Assembly (NCBI GenBank): GCA_964036045.1
Contig: OZ038402.1
Location: 8,758,971-8,822,970 of the forward strand
DNA: 64,000 nt
Source of the DNA: Eutreptiella sp. 'Long Island Sound 2002'
Taxonomy: Eukaryota > Euglenozoa > Euglenophyceae > Eutreptiales > Eutreptiaceae
Direction: 5' to 3'
The translations under genes were made by a program, and so were the position numbers. Of this stretch, positions 47,501 to 61,100 are shown in pieces (position 1 is the first letter of the stretch; every line of letters starts with the position of its first letter). Below the pieces are notes generated by a model. The model was given only the letters and a program-made list of their open reading frames with translations. It searched no databases and was not told the DNA's origin.

Positions 47501-47916
47501 GAACCTATTAGGGAACCTATTAGGGAACCTGTTGGGGAACCTATTAGGGAGCCTATTAGGGAACCTATTAGGGAACCTATTGGGGAACCTATTAGGGAAC
47601 CTATTGGGGAACCTGTTGGGGAACCTATTAGGGAGCCTGTTAGGGAACCCATTAGGGAACCTATTGGGGAACCTATTAGGGAACCTATTGGGGAACCTAT
47701 TAGGGAACCTATTAGGGAACCTATTAGGGAACCTATTAGGGAACCTATTAGGGAACCTATTAGGGAACCTACCAGGGAACCTATTAGGGAACCTATCAGG
47801 GAACCTATTAGGGAACCTATTAGGGAACCTATTAGGGAACCTATTAGGGAACCTATTAGGGAACGTACTAGGGAACCTATTAGGGAACCTATTAGGGAAC
47901 CTATTAGGGAACCTAC
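44600..47916. repeat. About 1.2-kb higher-order repeat, three copies with partial-unit breakpoints
   Basis: The truncated-unit junction CTACCAATTAGG occurs at 45721 and at 46937, exactly 1,216 bp apart. This is not a multiple of 12, so the whole block including its phase break was duplicated. A related junction CTACCCATTAGG lies 976 bp further at 47913, about 20 units shorter. Internal markers (CTACAAGGGAACC, CCTTTTAGGG, CTACCAGAAAACC) repeat in each block. Confidence 0.85.
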
Positions 47917-49599
47917 CCATTAGGGAACCTATTAGGGAACCCATTAGGGAACCTATTAGGGAAGCTATTAGGGAAGCGATTAGGAAACCTACCAGGGAAC
48001 CTATTAGGGAACCTATTAGGAAATCTATTAGGGAACCTATTAGGGAACCTATTAGGGAACCTATTTGGGAACCTATTAGGGAACCTATTAGGGGACCTAT
48101 TAGGGGACCCATTAGGGAACCTATTTGGGAACCTATTAGGGAACCTATTAGGGAACCTACCAGGGAACCTATTAGGGAACCTATTAGGGAACCTATTAGG
48201 GAATCTACCAGGGAACCTATTAGGGAACCTATTAGGGAACCCATTAGGGAACCTATTGGGGAACCTATTAGGGAACCTATTGGGGAACCTATTAGGGAAC
48301 CTATTAGGGAACCTATTGGGGAACCTACCAGGGAACCTATTAGGGAACCTATGAGGGAACCTATTAGGGAACCTATTTGGGAACCTATTAGGGAACCTTT
48401 TAGGGAACCTATTAGGGAACCTATTAGGGAACCTATTAGGGAACCTATTAGGGAACCTATTTGGGAACCTATTAGGGAACGTATTAGGGAACCCATTAGG
48501 GAACCTATTGGGGAACCTATTAGGGAACCTATTAGGGAACGAATTAGGGAACCTACCAGGGAACCTATTAGGGAACCTTTTGGGGAACCTATTAGGGACC
48601 CTATTAGGGAACCCATTAGGGAACCTATTTGAAAACCTATTAGGGAACCTATTGGGGAACCTATTTGGAAACCTATTAGGGAACCCATTAGGGAACGTAT
48701 TAGGGAACCTATTAGAGAATCTATTAGGGAACCTATTAGGGAACCTATTAGGGAACCTATTGGGGAACCCATTAGGGAACCCATTAGGGAACCTATTGGG
48801 GAACCTATTAGGGAACCTATTAGGGAACCTATTAGGGAACCTATTAGGGACCCCATGAGGGAACCTATTAGGGAACCTATTAGGGAACCTTTTAGGGAAC
48901 CTATTAGGGAACCTATTAGGGAACCTATTAGGGAACCCATTAGGGAACCTATTGGGGAACCCATTAGGGAACCTACAAGGGAACCTAGCAGGGAACCTAG
49001 CAGGGAACCTATTAGGGAACCTATTAGGGAACCTATTGGGGAACCTATTAGGGAACCTATTAGGGAACCTATTAGGGAACCTATTAGGGAACCTATTAGG
49101 GAACCCATTAGGGAACCTATTGGGGAACCTATAGGGGAACCTATTAGGGAACCTATTAGGGAACCTATTAGGGAACGTATTAGGGAACCTATTAGGGAAC
49201 CTATTAGGGAACCTATTGGGGAACCTATTAGGGAACCTATTGGGGAACCTATTAGGGAACCTATTAGGGAACCTATTAGGGAACCCATTAGGGAACCTAT
49301 TGGGGAACCTATTAGGGAACCTATTAGAGAACCTATTAGAGAACCCATTAGGGAACCCATTAGGGAACCTATTAGGGAACCTATTAGGGAACCTATTAGG
49401 AAAAGTATTAGGGAACCTATTAGGGAACCCATCAGGGAACCGGTTAGGGAACCCATTAGGGAACCTATTAGGGAACCTATTAGGGAACCTATTAGGGAAC
49501 CTATTAGGGAACCTATTAGGGAACCTATTAGGGAACCTATTGGGGAACCTAAGAGGGAACCTATTAGGGAACCTATTAGGGAACCTATTAGGGAACCTA

Positions 49600-52500
49600 T
49601 TAGGGAACCTATTGGGGAACCTATTAGGGAACCTATTAGGGAACCTATTAGGGAACCTATTAGGGAACCTATTGGGGAACCTATTAGGGAACCTAGTAGG
49701 GAAACTAGTAGGGAACCTGTTAGGGAACCTATTAGGGAACCTATTGGGGAACCTATTGGGGAACCTATTAGGGAACCTATTGGGGAACCTATTAGGGAAC
49801 CTATTAGGGAACCTATGAGGGAACCTATTAGGGAACCTACCAGGGAACCTATTAGGGAACCTATTAGGGAACGCATTAGGGAACCTATTAGGGAACCTAC
49901 CAGGGAACATATTAGGGAACCTATTAGGGAACCCATTAGGGAACCTATTAGGGAACCTATTAGAGACCCTATTAGGGAACCTATTAGGGAACCTATTAGG
50001 GAACCTATGAGGGAACCTATGAGGGAACCTACCAGGGAACCTATTAGGGAACCTACCAGGGAACCTACCAGGGAACCTATTAGGGAACCTACCAGGGAAC
50101 CTATTAGGGAACCTATTAGGGAACCTATTAGGGAACCTATTGGGGACCCTATTAGGGAACCTATTAGGGAACCCATTAGGGAACCCATTAGGGAACCTAT
50201 TAGGGAACCTATTAGGGAACCTATTAGGGAACCAATTGGGGAACCTATTGGGGAACCTATTGGGGAACCTATTGGGGAACCTATTGGGGAACCTATTGAG
50301 GAACCTACTGGGGAACCTATTAGGGAACCTATTAGGGAACCTATTAGGGAACCTATTGGGGAACCTATAGGGGAACCTATTAGGGAACCTATTAGGGAAC
50401 CTATTAGGGAACCTATTAGGGAACCTATTAGGGAACCTATTAGGGAACCTATTAGGGAACCTATTAGGGAACCTATTAGGGAACCTATTGGGGAACCTAT
50501 TGAGGAACCTATTGGGGAACCTATTAGGGAACCTATTGGGGAACCTATTAGGGAACCTCTTAGGGAACCTATTAGGGGACCCATTAGGGAACCTATTTGG
50601 GAACCTATTAGGGAACCTATTAGGGAACCCATTAGGGAACCTATTAGGGAACCTATTAGGGAACCTATTAGGGAACCTATGAGGGAACCTATTAGGGAAC
50701 CTATTGGGGAACCTATTAGGGAACCTATTATGGAACCTATTAGGGAACCCATTAGGGAACCTATTTGGGAACCTATTAGGGAACCTATTAGGGAACCTAT
50801 TAGGGAACCTATTAGGGAACCTATTAGGGAACCTATTGGGGAACCTATTAGGGAACCTATGAGGGAACCTATTAGGGAACCTACCAGGGAACCTATTAGG
50901 GAACCTATTAGGGAACCCATTAGGGAACCTATTAGGGAACCTACCAGGGAACATATTAGGGAACCTATTAGGGAACCCATTAGGGAACCTATTAGGGAAC
51001 CTATTAGAGAACCTATTAGGGAACCTATTAGGGAACCTATGAGGGAACCTATGAGGGAACCTATGAGGGAACCTATTAGGGAACCTACCAGGGAACCTAC
51101 CAGGGAACCTATTAGGGAACCTATTAGGGAACCTATTGGGGAACCTATTAGGGAACCTATTAGGGAACCTATTAGGGAACCCATTAGGGAACCCATTAGG
51201 AAACCTAGTAGGGAACCTATTAGGGAACCTATTAGGGAACCAATTGGGGAACCTATTGGGGAACCTATTGGGGAACCTATTGGGGAACCTATTGGGGAAC
51301 CTATTGGGGAACCTATTGGGGAACCTATTAGGGAACCTATTAGGGAACCCATTAGGGAACCTATTAGGGAACCTATTAGGGAACCTATTAGGGAACCCAT
51401 TAGGGAACCTATTAGGGAACCTATTAGGGAAGCTATTAGGGAACCTATTACGGAACCTATTGGGGAACCTATTAGGGAACCTATTAGGGAACCTATTAGG
51501 GAACCTATTAGGGAACCTATTGGGGAACCTATTAGGGAACCTAGTAGGGAAACTAGTAGGGAACCTGTTAGGGAACCTATTAGGGAACCTATTGGGGAAC
51601 CCATTGGGGAACCTATTAGGGAACCTATTAGGGAACCTATTAGGGAACCTATTAGGGAACCTATGAGGGAACCTATTAGGGAACGTACCAGGGAACCTAT
51701 TACGGAACCTATTAGGGAACGCATTAGGGAACCTATTAGGGAACCTACCAGGGAACCTATTAGGGAACCTATTAGGGAACCCATTAGGGAACCTATTAGG
51801 GAACCTATTAGAGAACCTATTAGGCAACCGATTAGGGAACCTATTAGGGAACCTATGAGGGAACCTATGAGGGAACCTACCAGGGAACCTATTAGGGAAC
51901 CTACCAGGGAACCTATTAGGGAACCTACCAGGGAACCTATTAGGGAACCTATTAGGGAACCTATTAGGGAACCTATTGGGGAACCTATTAGGGAACCTAT
52001 TAGGGAACCCATTAGGGAACCCATTAGGGAACCTATTAGGGAACGTATTAGGGAACCTATTAGGGAACCAATTGGGGAACCTATTGGGGAACCTATTGGG
52101 GAACCTATTGGGGAACCTATTGGGGAACCTATTGGGGAACCTATTGGGGAACCTATTAGGGAACCTATTAGGGAACCTATTAGGGAACCTATTGGGGACC
52201 CTATTAGGGAACCTATTAGGGAACCTATTAGGGAACCTATTAGGGAACCTATTAGGGAACCTATTAGGGAACCTATTAGGGAACCTATTAGGGAACCTAT
52301 TGGGGAACCTATTAGGGAACCTATTTGGGAACCTTTTAGGGAACCTATTAGGGAACCTATTGGGGAACCTATTAGGGAACCCATTAGGGAACCTATTAGG
52401 GAACCCATTAGGGAACCTATTTGGGAACCTATTAGGGAACCTATTAGGGAACCCATTAGGGAACCTATTAGGGAACCTATTAGGGAACCTATTAGGGAAC

Positions 52501-53427
52501 CTATCAGGGAACCTATTGGGGAACCTATGAGGGAACCTATTAGGGAACCTATTGGGGAACCTATTAGGGAACCTATTTGGGAACCTATTAGGGAACCTAT
52601 TAGGGAACCTATTAGGGAACCTATTAGGGAACCTATTAGGGAACCTATTAGGGAACCTATTAGGGAACCTATGAGGGAACCTATTAGGGAACCTACCAGG
52701 GAACCTATTAGGGAACCTATTAGGGAACCCATTAGGGAACCTATTAGGGAACCTACCAGGGAACATATTAGGGAACCTATTAGGGAACCCATTAGGGAAC
52801 CTATTAGGGAACCTATTAGAGAACCTATTAGGGAACCTATTAGGGAACCTATGAGGGAACCTATGAGGGAACCTATGAGGGAACCTATTAGGGAACCTAC
52901 CAGGGAACCTACCAGGGAACCTATTAGCGAACCTATTAGGGAACCTATTGGGGAACCTATTAGGGAACCTATTAGGGAACCTATTAGGGAACCCATTAGG
53001 GAACCCATTAGGGAACCTATTAGGGAACCTATTAGGGAACCTATTAGGGAACCAATTGGGGAACCTATTGGGGAACCTATTGGGGAACCTATTGGGGAGC
53101 CTATTGGGGAACCTATTAGAGAACCTATTAGGGAACCTATTAGGGAACCAATTAGGGAACCTATTGGGGAACCTATTAGGGAACCTATTAGGGAAAGCAT
53201 TAGGGAACCCATTAGGGAACCTATTGGGGAACCTATTAGGGAACCCATTAGGGAACCCATTAGGGTACCCATTAGGGAACCCATTAAGGAACCCATTAGG
53301 GAACCTATTAGGGAACCTATTAGGGAACCTATTAGGGAACCTATTAGGGAACCCATTAGGGAACCTATTAGGGAACCTATTAGGGAAGCCATTAGGGAAC
53401 CTATTAGGGAACCTATTAGGGAACCTG
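49600..53427. repeat. Higher-order modules of 0.8-1.0 kb at the right end of array A
   Basis: A CCAATTGGGG start followed by five to seven consecutive GGGG-type units occurs at 50233, 51241, 52069 and 53053 (spacings 1,008, 828 and 984 bp, all multiples of 12). The pair CTAGTAGGGAAACTAGTAGG occurs at 49693 and 51541 (1,848 bp). Runs of GAGGGAACCTAT triplets mark each module. Confidence 0.8.
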
Positions 53428-53600
53428 GTGTCTGGTGTCTGGTGTCTGAGTGCCTGGAGCCGATTCCACCGGACGCACCGGATACGGCCGCCCCGGCCAG
53501 GCTGGGCTGGACGTCGCCACACCGCGGTGGGCGCAGCGTCCATCGCGTCGCTCTCGTCTCCCCCACGTTCCCCCCCCCTTGCCCTGGGTCCCCGCTGATA
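53428..53600. other. Unique GC-rich junction between the 12-bp and 50-bp arrays
   Basis: Starts with three GGTGTCT copies. That word also occurs in the 102-bp units at the far side of the inserted block. Then comes about 130 bases of GC-rich unique sequence. Frames running out of the satellite continue through it, but nothing identifies it as coding. Confidence 0.6.
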
Positions 53601-56600
53601 CAATCCGCATGGGCACACGCCCTATGCCTTCAGTTCTGCCAAAAGTAATATATTCTGCATGGACACACGCCCAATGCCCCCAGTTCTGCCAAAAGTAATA
53701 AATTCTGCATGGGCACACGGCCTATGCCTTCAGTTTTGCCAAAAGTAATATATTCTGCATGGGCACACGCCCAATGCTCCCAGTTCTGCCAAAAGTAATA
53801 AATTCTGCATGGGCACACGCCCTCTGCCTTCAGTTCTGCCAATAGTAATAAGTTCTGCATGGTCACACGACCAATGCCCCCAGTTCTGTCAATGGTAATA
53901 AATTCTGCATGGACACACGCCCAATGCCCCCAGTTCTGCCAAAAGCAATAAATTCTGCATGGACACACGACCAATGCCTTCAGTTCTGCCAAAAGTAATA
54001 AATCCTGCATGGGCACACGCCCAATGCTCCCAGTGCTGCCAAAAAGAAAAAATTCTGCATGGGCACACGGCCTATGCCTTCAGTTTTGCCAAAAGTAATA
54101 TATTCTGCATGGGCACACGCCCAATGCTCCCAGTTCTGCCAAAAGTAATATATTCTGCATGGGCACACGCCCTCTGCCTTCAGTTCTGCCAAGTAATAAA
54201 TTCTGCATGGTCACACGACCAATGCCCCCAGTTCTGTCAATGGTAATAAATTCTGCATGGACACACGCCCAATGCCCCCAGTTCTGCCAAAAGCAATAAA
54301 TTCTGCATGGACACACGACCAATGCCTTCAGTTCTGCCAAAAGTAATAAATCCTGCATGGGCACACGCCCAATGCTTCCAGTGCTGCCAAAAACAATAAA
54401 CTCTGCATGGACACACGCCCAATTCCCCCAGTTCTGCCAAAAGTAATAAATTTTGCATGGGCACACGTCCAATGCTCCCAGTTCTGCCAAAAACAATAAA
54501 TTCTGCATGGGCACACACCCAATACCTTCAGTTCTGCCAAAAGTAATAAATTCTGCATGGGCACACACCCAATACCTTCAGTTCTGCCAAAGTAATAAAT
54601 TCCGCATGGACACACACCCAATACCTTCAGTTCTGCCAAAAGTAATAAATTCTGCATGGACACACACCCAATACCTTCAGTTCTGCCAATAGTAATAAAT
54701 TCTGCATGGGCACACGCCCAATACCTTCAGTTCTGTCAATGGTAATAAATTCTGCATGGACACACGCCCAATGCCCCCAGTTCTGCCAAAAGCAATAAAT
54801 TCTGCATGGACACACGACCAATGCCTTCAGTTCTGCCAAAAGTAATAAATCCTGCATGGGCACACGCCCAATGCTCCCAGTGCTGCCAAAAACAATAAAT
54901 TCTGCATGGGCACACGCCCAATGCCTTCAGTTCTGCGAAAGTAATAAATTCCGCATGGACACACGCCCAATACCTTCAGTTCTGCCAAAAGTAATAACTT
55001 CTGCATGGGCACACACCCAATACCTTCAGTTCTGCCAATAGCAATAAATTCTGCATGGACACATGCCCAATACCTTCAGTTCTGCCAAAAGTAATAAATT
55101 CTGCATGGGCACACACCCAATACCTTCAGTTCTGCCAAAAGTAATAAATTCTGCATGGACACACGGCAAATACCTTCAGTTCTGCCAATAGTAATAAATT
55201 CTGCATGGACACATGCCCAATACCTTCAGTTCTGCCAAAAGTAATAAATTCTGCATGGGCACACACTCAATACCTTCAGTTCTGCCAAAGTAATAAATTC
55301 CGCATGGACACACGCCCAATACCTTCAGTTCTGCCAAAAGTAATAACTTCTGCATGGGCACACACCCAATACCTTCAGTTCTGCCAAAGTAATAAATTCC
55401 GCATGGACACACGCCCAATACCTTCAGTTCTGCCAAAAGTAATAACTTCTGCATGGGCACACACCCAATACCTTCAGTTCTGCCAATAGTAATAAATTCT
55501 GCATGGACACATGCCCAATACCTTCAGTTCTGCCAAAAGTAATAACTTCTGCATGGGCACACACCCAATACCTTCAGTTCTGCCAATAGTAATAAATTCT
55601 GCATGGACACATGCCCAATACCTTCAGTTCTGCCGAAAGTAATAAATTCTGCATGGGCACACACCCAATACCTTCAGTTCTGCCAAAAGTAATAAATTCT
55701 GCATGGACACACGGCAAATACCTTCAGTTCTGCCAATAGTAATAAATTCTGCATGGACACATGCCCAATACCTTCAGTTCTGCCAAAAGTAATAAATTCT
55801 GCATGGGCACACACTCAATACCTTCAGTTCTGCCAAAGTAATAAATTCCGCATGGACACACGCCCAATACCTTCAGTTCTGCCAAAAGTAATAACTTCTG
55901 CATGGGCACACACCCAATACCTTCAGTTCTGCCAAAGTAATAAATTCCGCATGGACACACGCCCAATACCTTCAGTTCTGCCAAAAGTAATAACTTCTGC
56001 ATGGGCACACACCCAATACCTTCAGTTCTGCCAATAGTAATAAATTCTGCATGGGCACACACCCAATTCCCCCAGTTCTGCCAAAAGTAATAAATTCTGC
56101 ATGGGCACACGTCCAATGCTCCCAGTTCTGCCAAAAACACATGCCCAATACCTTCAGTTCTGCCAATAGTCATAAATTCTGCATGGGCACACACCCAATA
56201 CCTTCAGTTCTGCCAAAAGTAATATATTCCGCATGGACACACGCCCAATACCTTCAGTTCTGCCAAAAGTAATAACTTCTGCATGGGCACACGCCCAATA
56301 CCTTCAGTTCTGCCAATAGTAATAAATTCTGCATGGACACATGCCCAATACCTTCAGTTCTGCCAAAAGTAATAAATTCTGCATGGGCACACACCCAATA
56401 CCTTCAGTTCTGCCAAAAGTAATAAATTCTGCATGGACACACGCCCAATACCTTCAGTTCTGCCAATAGTAATAAATTCTGCATGGACACATGCCCAATA
56501 CCTTCAGTTCTGCCAAAAGTAATAAATTCTGCATGGACACATGCCCAATACCTTCAGTTCTGCCAATAGTAATAAATTCTGCATGGACACACGCCCAATG

Positions 56601-57455
56601 CCTTCAGTTCTGCCAAAAGTAATATATTCTGCATGGGCAAACACCCAATGATCCCAGTTCTGCCAAACATAATAATAATTCTCCATACGCACACACCCAA
56701 TACCTTCAGTTCCGCCAAAAGTAATAAATTCTGCATGGGTACATGCCCAATACCTTCAGTTCTGCCAAAAGTAAAATATTCTGCATGGGCACACACCCAA
56801 TACCTTCAGTTCTGCCAATAGTAAAAAATTCTGCATGGACACATGCCCAATACCTTCAACTCTGCCAAAAGTAATAAATTCTGCATGGCCACACGACCAA
56901 TGCCCCCAGTTCTGCCAAAAGTAATATATTCTGCATGGACACATGCCCAATACCTTCAGTTCTGCCAATAGTAATAAATTCTGCATGGACACGTGCCCAA
57001 TACCTTCAGTTCTGCCAAAAGTAATAAATTCTGCATGGGCACATGCCCTACGCCTTCAGTTCTGCCAAAAGTAACAAAGTTTGCATGGGCACACGCCCTA
57101 TGCCTTCAGTTCTGCCAATAGTAATAAATTCTGCAGGGACACACGCCCAATGCCCCCAGTGCTGCCAAAAGTAATATATTCTGCATGGGCACTCACCCAA
57201 TGCTCCCAGTTCTGCCAAAAATAAAAAATTCTGCATGGGCACACACCCAATACCTTCAGTTCCGCCAATAGTAATAAATTCTGCATGGGTACATGCCCAA
57301 TACCTTCAGTTCTGCCAATAGTAATAAATTCTGCATGGACACACGCCCAATGCCCCCAGTTCTGCTAAAAGTAATATATTCTGCATGGGCACACGGCCAA
57401 CGCCTTCAGTTCTGCCAAAAGCAATAACTTCTGCATGGGCACACGCCCAATGCCC
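53600..57455. repeat. 50-bp satellite array
   Basis: About 77 units of 50 bp (some 48 or 49). A unit reads GGGCACACGCCCAATGCC, TTCAGTTCTGCCAAAAGT, AATAAATTCTGCAT. TGGGC-ACAC-GCCCA is a small dyad in the full-length form. Higher-order copies are visible: the CTGTCAATGGTAATAAATTC marker occurs at about 53887, 54235 and 54734 (348 and 499 bp apart), and 55205-55489 recurs at 55753-56037 (548 bp). Cys/Trp-rich frames cycling every 50 residues are artefacts. Confidence 0.95.
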
Positions 57456-57461
57456 ACGGTG

Positions 57462-57860
57462 CACACCTGGTGTCTGGTCGCTGCCACATGGCAGAGCCTG
57501 GGCCCCAGAGCCGTCCATAGCCGCACGGCGTCACGGTTGGGGGTATCCAGGCAGGGGTAGGCGCACACCTGGTGTCTGGTTGCTGCCACACGGCAGAGCC
57601 TGGGCCCAGAGCCGTCCATAGCCGCACGGCGTCACGGTTGGGGGTATCCAGGCAGGGGTAGGCGCACACCTGGTGTCTGGTTGCTGCCACACGGCAGAGC
57701 CTGGGCCCCAGAGCCGTCCATAGCCGCACGGCGTCACGGTTGGGGGTATCCAGGCAGGGGTAGGCGCACACCTGGTGTCTGGTTGCTGCCACACGGCAGA
57801 GCCTGGGCCCCAGAGCCGTCCATAGCCGCACGGCGTCACGGTTGGGGGTATCCAGGCTGG
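57462..57860. repeat. 102-bp tandem repeat, four copies
   Basis: Units start at 57462, 57564, 57665 and 57767 with CACACCTGGTGTCTGGT, continue through GGCAGAGCCTGGGCCC and GCACGGCGTCACGGTTGGGG, and end in a TATCCAGGCAGGGGTAGGCG-like word. Copies are nearly identical; one lacks a single C. It abuts the 50-bp array directly. Confidence 0.95.
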
Positions 57861-58152
57861 TGGATCGCACGATCCCAGTGTATAAAAAATGGCTCATGGT
57901 CACGCACGTGACCTGGGGACGAAAAGGGGCCATGTCGCTTCATGGCCAGGAGGCAGGAGGTGGGCCCTGATCCTCCCCGGAAGTCCTTGTGTCGCGCACT
58001 GTTTTCCCTCCCCCCCCTGCTGGATGTCACCGCACGGTGCTCCTCCAGTGCGGCCTGCCCCGCACGGGGCACCGCGGTGTCGCTGAGCCTTGCGACCTGT
58101 TTTTCGCCCTGGCGCCCCGGTCGCACGACCACCAGGGGGACTCCCGCCGATT
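57861..58152. other. Unique spacer with a TATA-like word and a dyad
   Basis: Contains GTATAAAAAATGG at about 57880 and the dyad GTCACG-CA-CGTGAC at about 57899-57912, which includes a CACGTG-like core. Such words occur in plant and algal promoters, but no gene follows within the window, so promoter activity is speculation. The rest is GC-rich and without a recognised domain. Confidence 0.4.
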
Positions 58153-61100
58153 AGGGAACCTATTAGGGAACCTATTAGGGAACCTATTGGGGAACCTATT
58201 AGGGAACCTATTAGGGAACCCATTAGGGAACCCATTAGGGAACCTATTAGGGAAGCTGTTAGGGAAGCTATTAGGGAAGCTATTGGGGAAGCTATTAGGG
58301 AACCTATTAGGGAACCTATTAGGGAACCTATTAGGGAACCTATTGGGGAACCCATTAGGGAACCCATTAGGGAACCTATTAGGGAACCCATTAGGGAACC
58401 CATTAGGGAACCTATTAGGGAACCTATTGGGGAACCTATTAGGGAACCTATTAGGGAACCTATTAGAGAGCCTATTAGGGAACCCATTAGGGAACCTATT
58501 AGGGAACCTATTAGGGAACCCATTAGGGAGCCTATTAGGGAACCTATTAGGGAACCTATTGGGGAACCTATTAGGGAACCCATTAGGGAAGCTATTAGGG
58601 AACCTATTAGGGAACCCATTAGGGACCCTATTAGGAAACCTATTGGGGAACCTATTAGGGAACCTATTAGGGAACCCATTAGGGAACCTGTTAGGGAACC
58701 TATTAGGGAACCTATTAGGGAACCAATTAGGGAACCTATTAGGGAACCCATTAGGGAACCCATTAGGGAACCTATTAGGGAACCCATTAGGGAACCTATT
58801 AGGGAACCTATTGGGGAACCTATTAGGGAACCTATTAGGGAACCTATTAGGGAACCTATTAGGGAACCAATTAGGGAACCTATTAGGAAACCTATTGGGG
58901 AACCTATTAGGGAACCTATTAGAGAACCTATTAGAGAACCTATTAGGGAACCTATTAGGGAACCTATTGGGGAACCTATTAGGGAACCTATTGGGGAACC
59001 TATTAGGGAACCCATTAGGGAACCTATTAGGGAACCTATTAGGGAACCTATTAGGGAAGCTATTAGGGAACCTATTAGGGAACCTATTGGGGAACCTATT
59101 AGGGAACCTATTGGGGAACCTATTAGGGAACCCATTAGGGAACCTATTAGGGAACCTATTAGGGAACCTATTAGGGAACCTATTAGGGAACCCATTAGGG
59201 AACCTATTAGGGAACCTATTGGGGAACCCATTAGGGAACCCATTAGGGAACCTATTAGGGAACCTATTAGGGAACCTATTAGGGAACCTATTAGGGAACC
59301 TATTAGGGAACCCATTAGGGAACCTATTAGGGAACCCATTAGGGAACCTATTAGGGAACCTATTTGAGAACCTATTAGGGAACCTATTAGGGAACCTATG
59401 AGGGAACCTATGAGGGAACCTATGAGGGAACCTATTAGGGAACCTACCAGGGAACCTACCAGGGAACCTATTAGGGAACCTATTAGGGAACCTATTGGGG
59501 AACCTATTAGGGAACCTATTAGGGAACCTATTAGGGAACCCATTAGGGAACCCATTAGGGAACCTATTAGGGAACCCATTAGGGAACCTATTAGGGAACC
59601 TATTAGGGAACCTATTAGGGAACCAATTGGGGAACCTATTGGGGAACCTATTGGGGAACCTATTGGGGAGCCTATTGGGGAACCTATTGGGGAACCTATT
59701 AGGGAACCTATTAGGGAACCCATTAGGGAACCTATTAGGGAACCTATTAGGGAACCTATTAGGGAACCTATTAGGGAACCCATTAGGGAACCTATTGGGG
59801 AACCTATTAGGGAACCTATTAGGGAACCAATTAGGGAACCTATTGGGGAACCTATTAGGGAACCTATTAGGGAAACCATTAGGGAACCCATTAGGGAACC
59901 TATTAGGGAACCTATTAGGGAACCCATTAGGGAACCCATTAGGGTACCCATTAGGGAACCCATTAAGGAACCCATTGGGGAACCTATTAGGGAACCTATT
60001 AGGGAACCTATTAGGGAACCTATTAGGGAACCCATTAGGGAACCTATTAGGGAACCTATTAGGGAAGCCATTAGGGAACCTATTAGGGAACCTATTAGGA
60101 AACCTATTAGGGAACCTATTAGGGAACCCATTAGGGAACCCATTAGGGAACCTATTAGGGAACCTATTGGGGAACTAATTAGGGAACCTATTAGGGAACC
60201 TATTAGGGAACCTATTAGGGAACCCATTAGGGAACCTATTAGGGAACCCATTAGGGAACCTATTAGGGAACCTATTGGGGAACCTATTAGGGAACCTATT
60301 AGGGAACCTATTAGGGAACCTATTAGGGAACCTATTAAGGAACCTATTAGGGAACCAATTAGGGAACCTATTAGGGAACCTATTGGGGAACCTATTAGGG
60401 AACCTATTAGAGAACCTATTAGGGAACCTATTAGGGAACCTATTAGGGAACCTATTGGGGAACCTATTAGGGAACCTATTGGGGAACCTATTAGGGAACC
60501 CATTAGGGAACCTATTAGGGAACCTATTAGGGAACCTATTAGGGAACCTATTAGGGAACCTATTAGGGAACCTATTAGGGAACCTATTAGGGAACCTATT
60601 GGGGAACCTATTAGGGAACCCATTAGGGAACCTATTAGGGAACCTATTAGGGAACCTATTAGGGAACCTATTAGGGAACCCATTAGGGAACCTATTAGGG
60701 AACCTATAGGGGAACCCATTAGGGAACCCATTAGGGAACCTATTAGGGAACCTATTAGGGAACCTATTAGGGAACCTATTAGGGAACCTATTAGGGAGCC
60801 CATTAGGGAACCTATTAGGGAACCTATTAGGGAACGTATTAGGGAACCTATTAGGGAACCCATTAGGGAACCTATTAGGGAACCTATTAGGGAACCTATT
60901 GGGGAACCTATTAGGGAACCTATTAGAGAACCTATTGGGGAACCTATTAGGGAACCTATTAGGGAACCCATTAGGGAACCCATTAGGAAACCTATTAGGG
61001 AACCCAGTAGGGAACCTATTAGGGAACCTATTAGGGAACCTATTAGGGAACCCATTAGGGAACCTATTAGGGAACCTATTGGGGAACCCATTAGGGAACC

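Larger units (their letters stand above)
31254..53427. repeat. 12-bp megasatellite, array A (22 kb)
   Basis: About 1,850 head-to-tail copies of GGGAACCTATTA, with very few length changes. Frequent variants are TATTGGGG, CATTAGGG, the double change TACCAGGG (usually in adjacent pairs), TATTTGGG, TATGAGGG and TTAAGG. Each unit contains the dyad CCTATTAGG and the word TTAGGG. Two of three frames per strand have no stop, giving Pro-Ile-Arg-Glu and Asn-Leu-Leu-Gly on the plus strand and Gly-Ser-Leu-Ile and Pro-Asn-Arg-Phe on the minus strand over thousands of codons. I treat all of these as non-coding. A one-base gain near 35874 and partial units at 45721, 46937 and 47913 shift the phase. The array ends in CTGGTGTCTGGTGTCTGG. 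Confidence 0.97.

Noticed and set aside
31254-53427. True telomere
   Set aside because: TTAGGG occurs once per 12 bp and not in direct tandem, variants are many, the array is internal and other sequence follows it.
53600-57455. Cys/Trp-rich frames over the 50-bp array
   Set aside because: Same cycling artefact with a 50-residue period on both strands.
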